Source: DATDMG01 sp036518955 (GTDB lineage: Bacteria > Actinomycetota > Actinomycetes > Actinomycetales > Kineosporiaceae). From it: 64,000 nt of DNA. A model generated the notes under the pieces. The model made no database searches and was not told the DNA's origin. It saw nothing but the letters and a program-made list of their open reading frames with translations. This document shows, piece by piece, positions 24,248 to 32,468 of this stretch. Positions within the stretch are counted from its first letter, which is position 1, and every line of letters begins with the position of its first letter. The DNA is taken from contig DATDMG010000349.1 of assembly GCA_036518955.1 (NCBI GenBank), positions 1 through 64,000 on the forward strand, written 5' to 3'. Made by a program: the position numbers and the translations under genes.

Positions 24248-25207
24248 ATGGCAATGGCGATAGAGGTCTCCGGACTGGTCAAGACGTTCGGCTCGACCCG
24301 CGCCCTCGCCGGTCTCGACCTGCAGGTCGCCACCGGCGAGGTGCACGGGTTCCTCGGTCCCAACGGAGCCGGCAAGACGACCACTCTGCGCATCCTGCTC
24401 GGGCTGCTCCGCGCCGACGCGGGCACCGCCGCCCTGCTCGGCGGCGACCCCTGGCGTGACGTGGCCCGGCTCCATCGCCGGCTGGCCTACGTACCCGGCG
24501 ACGTCTCCCTGTGGCCCACCCTCACCGGCGGTGAGGTGATCGACCTGCTCGGCCGGCTGCGCGGCGGCCTCCACCCGGCCCGCCGCACCGAGCTGCTGGA
24601 ACGCTTCGAGCTCGACCCGACCAAGAAGGGCCGGGCCTACTCCAAGGGCAACCGGCAGAAGGTCGCGCTCGTCGCCGCGCTGGCCTCCGACGTCGAACTG
24701 CTGCTGCTCGACGAGCCCACCTCCGGTCTCGATCCGCTGATGGAGGAGACGTTCCGGCAGTGCATCAACGAGGAGCGCGAGCGCGGCCGAACCGTGCTGC
24801 TCTCCAGCCACATCCTGGCCGAGGCCGAGGCCCTGTGCGACCGGGTGACGATCGTCCGCCACGGCCGGACGGCGGAGACGGGCAGCCTCGCCGACCTGCG
24901 TCACCTCACCCGGACGTCGGTCACGGCCGAGGTGGGCAGCGTCCCGGCGGGCCTGGCCGAGCTGCCCGGCGTCCATGACCTGGACATCGAGGCGCGGCCC
25001 GGCGCCACCGGCGGTGCCCGGGTGCGCTGCGAGGTGGACACCGAGCATCTCGAGAGTTTGCTGCGCCGCCTCACCGACGCCGGCATCCGCAGCCTGGTGA
25101 GCCGGCCGCCGACGCTGGAGGAGCTCTTCCTCCGCCACTACAGCGACGACCTGATGGCCGCGGGCAACGGTCACGGCTCTCGCCGGGAGGACGTGAGGGC
25201 TCGATGA
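24248..25207 (+). CDS. ABC transporter ATP-binding protein
   Basis: A 319-residue ATPase of the drug/antibiotic-exporter type: Walker A GPNGAGKTTTL, a Q-loop in the VPGDVSLWPTLTG region, signature YSKGNRQKVALVAAL (variant of LSGGQ), Walker B LLLLDEPTSGLDPL and H-loop SSHILAEAEALCD. The C-terminal about 80 residues match the DUF4162-like extension of DrrA-type exporters. ATG at 24248 or 24254 could be used; a TANNNT box ends eight bases upstream of the first. Its stop overlaps the permease start by four bases (ATGA), forming a two-gene exporter operon under the divergent GbsR-like regulator. Confidence 0.9.
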   Translation: MAMAIEVSGLVKTFGSTRALAGLDLQVATGEVHGFLGPNGAGKTTTLRILLGLLRADAGTAALLGGDPWRDVARLHRRLAYVPGDVSLWPTLTGGEVIDLLGRLRGGLHPARRTELLERFELDPTKKGRAYSKGNRQKVALVAALASDVELLLLDEPTSGLDPLMEETFRQCINEERERGRTVLLSSHILAEAEALCDRVTIVRHGRTAETGSLADLRHLTRTSVTAEVGSVPAGLAELPGVHDLDIEARPGATGGARVRCEVDTEHLESLLRRLTDAGIRSLVSRPPTLEELFLRHYSDDLMAAGNGHGSRREDVRAR

Positions 25208-26868
25208 GCACGCGGACGACGCTCGCGCCCAGTGACCGACGGGTCCCGTCCGGGGCGGCCGAGCAGGTCGGCGCGCTGAGCCGGGCGCTCACCGGTACCG
25301 GGCCGATGACGCGACTGGCGCTCCGCCGCGACCGCGTCCTGATCCCGGTCTGGCTCGCCGTGTTCGTCGGAATGGCCGGCAGCACCGCCTCCAGCACGCT
25401 CACGCTCTACCCCGACATCGTCTCCCGTCGCGGGATCGCCACCACGATCAACGGCAACCCCGCCATGCTCGCCCTGTACGGACGCATCGCGGACATCGAT
25501 TCCGCGGGTGCGGTCGCGATGTTCAAGGTCAACGCGATGGGCGCCGCGCTCGTCGCGGTGCTGGCCGCGATTCTCTTGGTCCGGCACACCCGCGCCGAGG
25601 AGGAGGCCGGGCGGCTGGAGCTGGTCGGTGCGGGGGTGGTCGGCCGGCTGGCGCCGCTCACCGCCGCGCTGATCGTTTCCGCGGGCACCGCCGTCCTGCT
25701 CGGCCTGCTGACCGCGGCCGCCCTGGTCGGTGCCGGACTCCCGGTGAGCGGCTCCCTCGCCTTCGGGCTGTCCTGGGCCCTGACCGGCGTGTCGTTCACC
25801 GCCGTCGCCGCGATCATGGCCCAGCTCACCACGAACGCGAGGACGGCGAACGGCCTGACCGGCGCCGTCCTCGGCGCGACCTATCTGCTCCGAGCGGTGG
25901 GTGACATCGCCGATGCGGACGGTCCACGCTGGGCGTCCTGGCTGTCCCCGGTCGGCTGGGCCCAGCAGGTACGCCCGTTCGCCGGGGAGCGCTGGTGGGT
26001 GTTCGGGCTCGGCCTGGCGTTCGTGATCGCGGCTGCCGCCGCCGCCTACTGGCTCGCCGCGCACCGGGACGTCGGAGCCGGCCTGCTCGCGGACCGGGCC
26101 GGCCCGGGCCGGGCCGGGCCCCGGCTCCGGGGGGTGGCGGCCCTTGCGGTGAGGTTGCAACGCGGCACACTGCTCGCCTGGAGCGGCGCCCTGCTCCTGA
26201 TGGGTCTGGTGGTCGGCAGCCTCGGCCGGAGCATCGACGCGTTCCTGGGCAGCCCGTCGGCCCGCGACATGATCGCCAGGATGGGCGGGACCGGACGCCT
26301 GGTCGACGCGTTCTTCGGCGTCGAGCAGGGCGCGGCCGCGATCATCGTGTCCCTCTTCGCGATCCAGTCGGTGCTGCGCCTGCGCGCCGAGGAGACCGGG
26401 CTGCGTGCCGAACCGCTGCTGGCGACGGCGGTCGGACGGCGCACCTGGGTGGCGAGCCACCTCACCGTGGCCGTCGTCGGCTCACTCGGGCTGTTGCTGG
26501 TCGTCGGGGCAGGGATGGGCCTGACGGCGGCCACCACGTTGCACGACGCGGCCTGGTTCCCCCGGCTGCTGGGCGGGCAACTGGAGCACGCGCCCGCCGT
26601 CCTGGTGATGATCGGTATCACCCTGGCAGCCTTCGGGCTGGTACCCCGCCTCGCGACGGCCGGGTGGGTCCTGCTCGTGGTGTTCCTGCTGATCGGTGAG
26701 CTGGGGCCGATCTTCCAGCTGGACCAGCGGGTGCTGGACGTCTCGCCGTTCGTGCATGTTCCCCGGCTCGGCACGTTCGACCTGCCGCCCCTCGCCGCCC
26801 TCCTCGCCGTCGCGGCGGCGCTGATGATGGCGGGCCTGGAGGGGTTCCGGCGCCGCGACCTGCAGTGA
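25204..26868 (+). CDS. ABC-2 type exporter permease (polyketide-antibiotic exporter type)
   Basis: A 554-residue membrane protein with about 12 hydrophobic segments in two similar halves, each starting with a short cytoplasmic stretch and a helix (ALRRDRVLIPVWLAVFVGMA; RGTLLAWSGALLLMGLVVG). The loops NPAMLALYGR and EEEAGRLELVGAGVVGR, the latter repeated in form as EETGLRAEPLLATAVGRR in the second half, are features of the COG3559 exporter permeases. It is translationally coupled to the ATPase. Likely exports a hydrophobic or antibiotic-like compound; substrate unknown. Confidence 0.87.
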   Translation: MSTRTTLAPSDRRVPSGAAEQVGALSRALTGTGPMTRLALRRDRVLIPVWLAVFVGMAGSTASSTLTLYPDIVSRRGIATTINGNPAMLALYGRIADIDSAGAVAMFKVNAMGAALVAVLAAILLVRHTRAEEEAGRLELVGAGVVGRLAPLTAALIVSAGTAVLLGLLTAAALVGAGLPVSGSLAFGLSWALTGVSFTAVAAIMAQLTTNARTANGLTGAVLGATYLLRAVGDIADADGPRWASWLSPVGWAQQVRPFAGERWWVFGLGLAFVIAAAAAAYWLAAHRDVGAGLLADRAGPGRAGPRLRGVAALAVRLQRGTLLAWSGALLLMGLVVGSLGRSIDAFLGSPSARDMIARMGGTGRLVDAFFGVEQGAAAIIVSLFAIQSVLRLRAEETGLRAEPLLATAVGRRTWVASHLTVAVVGSLGLLLVVGAGMGLTAATTLHDAAWFPRLLGGQLEHAPAVLVMIGITLAAFGLVPRLATAGWVLLVVFLLIGELGPIFQLDQRVLDVSPFVHVPRLGTFDLPPLAALLAVAAALMMAGLEGFRRRDLQ

Positions 26869-26905
26869 GTGGGCGCGAGACCGCGGTGGGCCCCTCGCCG
26901 ACGGT

Positions 26906-27082
26906 TCACGACCAGGCGGCGAGGGTGAGCTGGTCGTCCCCCGGGACGCCCGCCGGCGCGCCCGGGGAGGCGGTGCGGTACCCGTCGCCGTCCGGGGTGG
27001 TCGCGATCCGGGCGTAGCGGGAGGGAGCAGCGCGGAGCAGCGGGGAGGCGACGGCGACCGCTCCGGCACGGCTGGGAGTCAC
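26906..27082 (-). CDS. Small hypothetical protein (possible)
   Basis: A 58-codon frame with a GTG at 27082 divergent from the DMT transporter gene. The end of the product, RYARIATTPDGDGYRTASPG and DDQLTLAAWS, has a normal amino-acid mix rather than the Arg/Pro/Ala-only look of shadow frames. The upstream AAAGG is a weak ribosome-binding site. No family is recognised; the gene may not be real. Confidence 0.3.
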   Translation of the reverse strand: MTPSRAGAVAVASPLLRAAPSRYARIATTPDGDGYRTASPGAPAGVPGDDQLTLAAWS

Positions 27083-27118
27083 CTGGCCTTTGGCGCGTCG
27101 TCCCGGCAGCATCGGGAC

Positions 27119-28078
27119 ATGCCGCCCGCGCTGCTCGCCGTCGCCGCGACGACCGTGTTCGCGCTGGCCAACACGCTGCAGCGCGGCGCCGCCTCGGTGG
27201 TGCCGCTGGAGGCGGGCGGACCGGTGCGGCTGGTCCTGCGGCTGCTCCGCGCGCCGCGCTGGCTGTTCGGTTCCCTGCTGGCCGCGCTGGCGCTGTGCCT
27301 GCACGCGCTCGCGCTGCAGCACGGCAGCGTGATCATGGTTCAGTCGCTGCTGGCATCGGGTCTGGTCGTCGCGCTCGCCCTGGAAGCGGCGTGGGAGCGC
27401 CGGATGATGCGGGCCGCCGAGGCCGCCGGCTCCGGCATGCTGGTCGCCGGCGTCGTCCTGGTGCTGGCGGTGGGCCGGCCGGGTGGTGGGTCCCCGGTCG
27501 GGGTGCACGAGCAGCTGGTCACCCTGGCCGTGCTCGCCGGGCTGGCCGGGACGGCGACCGCGGGCTTCCGGCTGCACCACCGGTTGCGGCTCTCCGCCCT
27601 GGTGATGGGCGCGACCGCGGGCGCCTGCTTCGCGGTCGACGCGGTGTTCCTGAAGGGGCTCGCCGCCGACGCCAGCGGTCTGGACGCACCGGCCGCGCTC
27701 TTCAACCTCGCGGGGTTCGTCGCGGCGTCCGTGCTCGGGAACCTGGTCGTCCAGCGCGCCTACCAGCTCGCCCCGCTGCGGTTCGTCCTCCCGGCAGTCA
27801 CCGCCGGCGACCCGCTGAGCGCGTTCGTGATCGGTCGCTTGATCCTTCACGAGCACCTGCAGGGTGGCCCGCTGGCGTCACTCGCCGTCAGTGTCGGGCT
27901 GGTCGCCATGGCGGTCGGGATCACCGTGACGACGACGGCCGGCACTCCGGCCCCTCCTGCCCACGCCTCCGGGCAACCCCGCACCTCGCCGGCTGCCGGC
28001 CCGGACGGCGGCCGGCTCCGCCGGCGTCGGCACCGCCCGAGCTCCCCGGAAGGGTCCAGCGGCTTTCCCCTGCAGTGA
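27119..28078 (+). CDS. DMT/EamA-like small-molecule transporter
   Basis: A 319-residue protein with nine to ten hydrophobic segments (ALLAVAATTVFALANTLQRG; LFGSLLAALALCLHALAL; GLVVALALEAA; LRFVLPAVTAGDPLSAFVIG) and a Pro/Arg-rich hydrophilic tail of about 45 residues. The spacing of helices and the QHGSVIMVQSLLASGLVVAL segment fit DMT-superfamily proteins annotated in actinobacteria as EamA-like. Substrate unknown. The start ATG at 27119 has a poor ribosome-binding site. It is monocistronic. Confidence 0.75.
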   Translation: MPPALLAVAATTVFALANTLQRGAASVVPLEAGGPVRLVLRLLRAPRWLFGSLLAALALCLHALALQHGSVIMVQSLLASGLVVALALEAAWERRMMRAAEAAGSGMLVAGVVLVLAVGRPGGGSPVGVHEQLVTLAVLAGLAGTATAGFRLHHRLRLSALVMGATAGACFAVDAVFLKGLAADASGLDAPAALFNLAGFVAASVLGNLVVQRAYQLAPLRFVLPAVTAGDPLSAFVIGRLILHEHLQGGPLASLAVSVGLVAMAVGITVTTTAGTPAPPAHASGQPRTSPAAGPDGGRLRRRRHRPSSPEGSSGFPLQ

Positions 28079-28202
28079 TCGGGCCGTGACCGTCAGGGGG
28101 GCGGAACGCGACGTCCGCCCGGGTTGCCGCCCCGCCGCCCGGCCACGCACCGTGGACACGCCCCCGGTGCGACACGTTTCTCCTAGGTCCTGACGGCGGA
28201 GA

Positions 28203-29915
28203 GTGACATTATCTCAGTTCGTGACGCCGCGGTTGAGCTCGCGCCGGTCCCTCGCCACGGTGGCTGCCGGACTGGTGGCAGGGGTATCCCTGGGCATCGG
28301 TGTGATCCTCTACCCGGCGAAGGGCCCGGCCGTGGTCGCCGCCGTCGGCGCGCGGCGGCCCGTCGGGCCGAGGACGGCCGCGGCGGACGCCGCTGACACC
28401 CGCGCGTGTCCCGGCCGCCGGCCGGCCGGCTGGCTGGCGGCGGAGAACCGGCGCCCCGGCGACCGGCTGGCGCTGCCCGCGGGGGTGCCCACGACGACGA
28501 CGGTCGTCGGCTTCGCGGACCGGCCCAGCGCCGCCTGCGGCGACCTGGTCGCCGTCCGGTTGAGCGGTCCGCCGGCCGGGGTCCAACTCGCCGCCTACCG
28601 GGTCGGGTGGTACGGCGGAGCCGGCGCCCGGATGGTCTGGCGGTCCCGGCCCGTCGCGGTCGCCCGGCAGCCGGTACCCGACGGCAGCGCCTACCCTCAC
28701 CTGGTCGAGCCGAAGTGGCGGGTGTCGACGACGATCGCGGTCGACGGGCGCTGGACGCCCGGCCTCTACCTGCTGGTGCCCCTGTTCGCCACCGGCGCGC
28801 CGGGGGACCGCCCGGCCGGGCCGGCCATCCCCCTGACCGTGCGGGACGACGTCGACAGCGCGCCCATCGTCTTCAAGGCCTCGACCCTCACCTGGGCGGC
28901 GTACGGCGACTGGGGTGGCTGGAGCCTGTACCACGGCCGGACCGGCAACGGCGCCCTCGCCGCGGCCGGGCGTGCCCGGGTGATCTCGCTGCGCCGCCCG
29001 CTGACCGGCGCGGGCTACCTGCAGTTCGCGGCGATGGACCTGCCCGTCGTCCGTCAGGTGGAGCGCCTCGGCCTGGACGTCGGGTACCTGACCGACGAGG
29101 ACGTGGAGGCTCGACCGACGAGCCTGCTCGGCCATGCCGAGATCGTCTCCGGCGGCCACAGCGAGTACTGGACGCGCGGGATGTACGACGCCCTGCTGCT
29201 CGCCGCCGACACCGGCGTCAATCTGGTGTTCCTCGGGGCGAACAACCTGTGGTGGCAGGCGCGGCTGGAGCGGTCGGCGGACGGCGACCGTCCGGACCGG
29301 ATGGCCGTCTACCGGATCGCGGCCGAGGACCCCGTCGCCCGCGCCGAGCCGGCCCGGGCGACCGTGCTGTGGGCCGATCCGCGGCTGGGCCGCGACCCGG
29401 CCGCCGTGCTCGGGGAGAGCCACGCCGCGATCGGGGTCCGGGGCGGGATGCAGGTTCTCCAGGCGCCGGCCTGGTTCCTGGCCGGCTCAGGGCTGACGAC
29501 CGGGTCCGTGCTGCCGCAGGTGGTGGGCAACGAGGCCGACGGCCTCAACCCGCGCGCCCGCAACCCCGCGAACACCCAGGTGCTTGCCGCCGGCGTGCTG
29601 CGCGGAGCGCGCGGTCCGGTGGTGGTGAGCGCCAGCTACTCGACCTTCCCGTCCGGGGCGGCCGTCTTCGCGGCCGGCAGCACGGACTGGGCCTGCGTGC
29701 CCAGCGCGGACTGCTTCGACGGCACCCCCCCGGCGGCCACGGCGGCCGCTGTCGCGGCGCTGACCCGTAACGTCCTGCTGACGCTGGCGACGCCACGGGC
29801 CGGGCGCGCACATCCGTCGACGGCGACGGTTCCGTTCGTCGCCGCGCAGTTGCTGCCCCAACTCGCCCCCGCCGCGATCGGCAGCTACGGCGGCGCGACA
29901 CCCGAGATCGACTAA
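28203..29915 (+). CDS. Exported protein of the N,N-dimethylformamidase beta-subunit-like family
   Basis: A 570-residue protein with an N-terminal hydrophobic segment (LATVAAGLVAGVSLGIGVIL) that is a signal or anchor. The body contains YRVGWYGGAGARMVW, FKASTLTWAAYGDWGGWSLY, VGYLTDEDVEA, SGGHSEYWTRGMYDALL and FLGANNLWWQARLE, the conserved blocks of proteins named after the large subunit of dimethylformamidase. Catalysis is not demonstrated for this exported actinobacterial subgroup, so I do not infer dimethylformamide degradation. GTG at 28203 lies almost on a GGCGGAGA; GTG at 28221 is a possible alternative. It is monocistronic. Confidence 0.75.
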   Translation: MTLSQFVTPRLSSRRSLATVAAGLVAGVSLGIGVILYPAKGPAVVAAVGARRPVGPRTAAADAADTRACPGRRPAGWLAAENRRPGDRLALPAGVPTTTTVVGFADRPSAACGDLVAVRLSGPPAGVQLAAYRVGWYGGAGARMVWRSRPVAVARQPVPDGSAYPHLVEPKWRVSTTIAVDGRWTPGLYLLVPLFATGAPGDRPAGPAIPLTVRDDVDSAPIVFKASTLTWAAYGDWGGWSLYHGRTGNGALAAAGRARVISLRRPLTGAGYLQFAAMDLPVVRQVERLGLDVGYLTDEDVEARPTSLLGHAEIVSGGHSEYWTRGMYDALLLAADTGVNLVFLGANNLWWQARLERSADGDRPDRMAVYRIAAEDPVARAEPARATVLWADPRLGRDPAAVLGESHAAIGVRGGMQVLQAPAWFLAGSGLTTGSVLPQVVGNEADGLNPRARNPANTQVLAAGVLRGARGPVVVSASYSTFPSGAAVFAAGSTDWACVPSADCFDGTPPAATAAAVAALTRNVLLTLATPRAGRAHPSTATVPFVAAQLLPQLAPAAIGSYGGATPEID

Positions 29916-30032
29916 CGGAAGTTCCTCACCTGTCGTAACGCGCCGCTCCGATGCCGTCACGCCGGGCACAATGGCGAGGGCCCGACCCGCGGGCCGTCGC
30001 GGGACGGCGAGAGGCGACACGGGAGGCCGAGC

Positions 30033-30467
30033 GTGCGCGGTGGCACGGCGGGCGCGCGCGATCGCGGGGCCTCGGCCGTCGAGTACTCGCTCGTCGTCGC
30101 CGTGACCGCGGGGATCCTGGTGGTCGGCCTGACCTCCCTGATGCACGTCATCGGTGCCCGGCTGGACTGCGTGACCACCGGGCTGCGGGGATCGGTCAGC
30201 ACCGGGACGTGCGACACCAGCCCCGCCGGGTCGGGCACCGGTGGGTCGGGCACCGGCGGAGGTGGCGAGGTCGCCCCCGCCGGCACGGTCACCTCCGGAG
30301 GCGGCGCCGGCTCCGCCAGCGCGACCACGTCGCCGGGTGCGACCACATCGCCCGGTGCGACCACATCGCCCGATGCGACCACGTCCGGCTCGCCGAGCCC
30401 GTCCCCGTCCGGCTCGCCGAGCCCGACCGCCTCGGGACCGCCGAGCCCGTCCCCGTCCGCGGGCTGA
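30033..30467 (+). CDS. Orphan Flp/TadE-type pilin-like protein with long Ser/Thr/Pro/Gly tail
   Basis: A 144-residue protein. RGASAVEYSLVVAVTAGILV is a class IVb prepilin signature: cleavage would follow Gly12, leaving Glu17 at +5 and an AVEY start to the helix (about 13-40). Flp pilins are usually about 55-65 residues, whereas here about 100 residues of low-complexity tail follow, with repeats of ATTSPG and GSPSPSPS and a Cys pair (DCV, TCDT). No prepilin peptidase or tad secretion genes are nearby. GGGAGG lies six bases before the GTG. The 3' end abuts the repeat that bounds the mobile-element graveyard. It could be a wall-spanning pilin or a surface glycoprotein. Confidence 0.7.
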   Translation: MRGGTAGARDRGASAVEYSLVVAVTAGILVVGLTSLMHVIGARLDCVTTGLRGSVSTGTCDTSPAGSGTGGSGTGGGGEVAPAGTVTSGGGAGSASATTSPGATTSPGATTSPDATTSGSPSPSPSGSPSPTASGPPSPSPSAG

Positions 30468-30474
30468 GGTGGCG

Positions 30475-30548
30475 GCGCTCAGTCCGCCGCGACCCGGCGC
30501 CGGGTGCACCGGTAGGCGGCGTCACACCGGGCGAGGACGTCGGTCCAG
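30475..30548. repeat. 74-bp direct repeat, left copy
   Basis: Matches 33587-33660 in the same orientation at 72 of 74 positions. The right copy is the 3' end of the intact glycosyltransferase gene (minus strand). Similarity extends weakly leftwards into the pilin 3' end, where AGCCCGTCC and GTCCGCGGG recur near 33560. The two copies bracket 3.0 kb of transposon debris. Confidence 0.8.
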
Positions 30549-30650
30549 TCCGGGGCCCGGTAGACGCCGGTCAGTGGGTCGCGGGGCATCCGCAGCCGGG
30601 CCAGGTCGGCCTGCGTGGCCCAGCCGAGCCACTGCCCGATCGCGCTCAGT
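30479..30650 (-). pseudogene. Glycosyltransferase C-terminal fragment (chimeric remnant)
   Basis: On the minus strand a frame of about 56 codons ends WTDVLARCDAAYRCTRRRVA plus AD-stop, almost identical to the C-terminus of the intact GT4 protein at 33592-34722. Upstream of that it diverges into unrelated text (GQWLGWATQADLARLRMPRD, then PLTGVYRAP), and a stop codon lies just before. It is therefore a duplicated end joined to other sequence, with no usable start. Confidence 0.55.
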
Positions 30651-30713
30651 CACGCCGGAGCCCTGATCCGCACCCTGCGGGCCATCACCACCAACGGCGA
30701 CTTGCGGGTCATC

Positions 30714-31148
30714 TCACGACATTGCAGCCGTCCATGCTCTTGGATTGCCTACCAGCGTTGCAAGAGCGCCGTACCCCGTCCCCTTGCCGTGCTCCACCAC
30801 ACCGAAAAGAAGATGTCGGGCCGAGATCATCTCTCCCGTTTTACTAGCCAAGTCCTGCGCTCTCCTGAAAACCTCCTCAAGATCTTCAGTAAACGGCATG
30901 ACTTGGCTGACTTCGGCCGCAGCGAGGGACGTCATTGCTGAGCGCACCTGCTTCCTCACACGTCCACCTCCTAGCCGCCGACGACTAGTAATGATCTCGC
31001 TCAACCCCGGCTCAAGCGGAAGGTCCAGTTGGTGCAGCAGAGCAAGGACCAGATGACCGGTACCCACTCGGGGGTGACGAAACTCACGGGCGATGGAATG
31101 AGCCTTGACTACGGCTGCCTTTGCTGAGTCGCTGAACCGATCAAACAC
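30714..31148 (-). CDS. Standalone Clp N-terminal-domain protein
   Basis: A 144-residue protein beginning VFDRFSDSAKAAVVKAHSIA and continuing RHPRVGTGHLVLALLHQLD, the ClpC/ClpA N-terminal repeat, with the second repeat half SKTGEMISARHLLFGVVEHG. No AAA+ domain follows. ClpC N-domains bind adaptors and substrates, so a free copy could be an adaptor-like or decoy protein; that is inference. GTG at 31148 has GGAGG four bases upstream; a longer frame to 31268 lacks such a site. Base composition is clearly less GC-rich than the surroundings (one 60-base line near 30850 is about 48% GC), and it sits inside transposon debris, pointing to horizontal arrival. Confidence 0.7.
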   Translation of the reverse strand: MFDRFSDSAKAAVVKAHSIAREFRHPRVGTGHLVLALLHQLDLPLEPGLSEIITSRRRLGGGRVRKQVRSAMTSLAAAEVSQVMPFTEDLEEVFRRAQDLASKTGEMISARHLLFGVVEHGKGTGYGALATLVGNPRAWTAAMS

Positions 31149-31191
31149 AAGCCCTCCAGGTCTCCTGACCGCCCTCGTGGCCGTTTCACTG

Positions 31192-31980
31192 TCACCGGCC
31201 GACCGCGACCACTGGTCGCAGACCGACCGCAGATCGCGGCACAAGGAGGTAACCGACGACGGCACCACAAAGTGCCGGGCTCAAGGCGAGGACTGCCATC
31301 CACCCGAACGGCGGCGGCGACTGCAGGTGATGACCTGCAACGATGCCCACAGCCGAGGCAAGCGCACCGTTCGACCCGGCGTTGCCCGGGCGCAGCAGCA
31401 CCGCCAGCGGCTCCCCGGTCCCGTCGCTTCGGTGGTCGAGGAACGCCCACAACGGATGGTGCCCCCAACCCCGCTTATAGGTCGACGCCGCTCCCTCCTT
31501 GTCCGAATGCGACGTCACCAGCGTCGCGTCCACGTCCAGGGTCAACGGACAGGCGGCGTCGATCCCGGCGTCCGGCGCGTCCTCGCCGGCCAGCGTCCAG
31601 GCCCGTTCCCGGGCGATCGCCCGAGCGGCGTGGATCGCCTTCAACGCCGCGGGGGCGTTCTTGGCCAAGGCGTCGATGGTGCGCGAGATCGTCGGGTCGG
31701 AGGCCACCAGCCCGTACACGCCCGGCTCCGCGCGCAGCAACGCGACGTCGGCCAGGCAGTCCCCGCCCAACGCGAGGGCGACGGCCAGATCGAGCAGCAC
31801 CTTCGCCGGGTCGTGGATGGCCAGCGGGCTGCGCCACGGCGCCAACGCCGCCGACAGCGCCCGGTCCAGGCCGGTCGCCCGGATCGTGGCCGTCAGCAGC
31901 GTCCCGCCGGCTTGGGACACCACACCCTTGCCCGCGCCGTCGACCCGAACCCGTGGATAGAACCCGCTACGCTGGCTCAC
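31192..31980 (-). pseudogene. IS1380-family transposase, 3'-truncated
   Basis: The N-terminus (RVDGAGKGVVSQAGGTLL, then GLDRALSAALAPWRSPLAIH) and the DDE core entry (CPLTLDVDATLVTSHSDKEG, YKRGWGHHPLWAFLDH, LRPGNAGSN) match IS1380-type transposases, which are about 450 residues. Similarity stops after GNAGSN at about 31365; the remaining residues to the stop are unrelated, so roughly half the enzyme, including the later catalytic residues, is missing. The upstream end of the element probably lies near 32105, where GCCTGGCGCTTTC reads as a terminus on the minus strand. Inactive remnant. Confidence 0.75.
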
Positions 31981-32468
31981 CTGGATGGTGCTCCTCAGCT
32001 CGGTACCGATATGACCCTCAACAAGTCACATCGTCCCAGCTCAGGGGCACTTTCCTTTGCCCGATCAACCCATCGTGATCAAGCCGCGATGAAAGCGCCA
32101 GGCTAGTAGCTACCTCTTCATCGCGATCAGTCACCCTAGGGGTGCGAGCGGATCCAGTTCTCCAGCGGGGGCCTTGTGACGCCGACTTCCCGAAGAGCCA
32201 GCGCCGCAGGGTTGCCGACGGTAGAGCCGACCCCCAGTATGGCCGAGTCGACTGGTGCCTCTGGCCCCTGCGGTCAGGGCCCTCGGCCGGGACCGCATCC
32301 GCTGGTAGCTATTCAGGTATTTCTTGATCATGTGGTGGGGACGCATCGGGATGCCTCGGTTCGCGACACCGGGCGATGATCGTGTTTGAATGCGTGGAGC
32401 TCGACCCGCGTCTTCTCTGCGCGCCGCTGGCGGTGACCGCGCTGGGGACCCACCTGTCCACTGCGGTC
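31981..32468. other. Non-coding stretch between IS remnants
   Basis: Holds the presumed upstream end of the IS1380 remnant (to about 32105) and then about 360 bases of mixed, less GC-rich sequence with no coding frame I would defend. The last part (32376-32468) is in frame with the IS3-type transposase remnant and may be its eroded N-terminus. Confidence 0.5.

Noticed and set aside
32106..32375. tRNA or attachment site within the mobile region
   Set aside because: No T-loop or cloverleaf could be built; no tRNA was recognised anywhere in the window.
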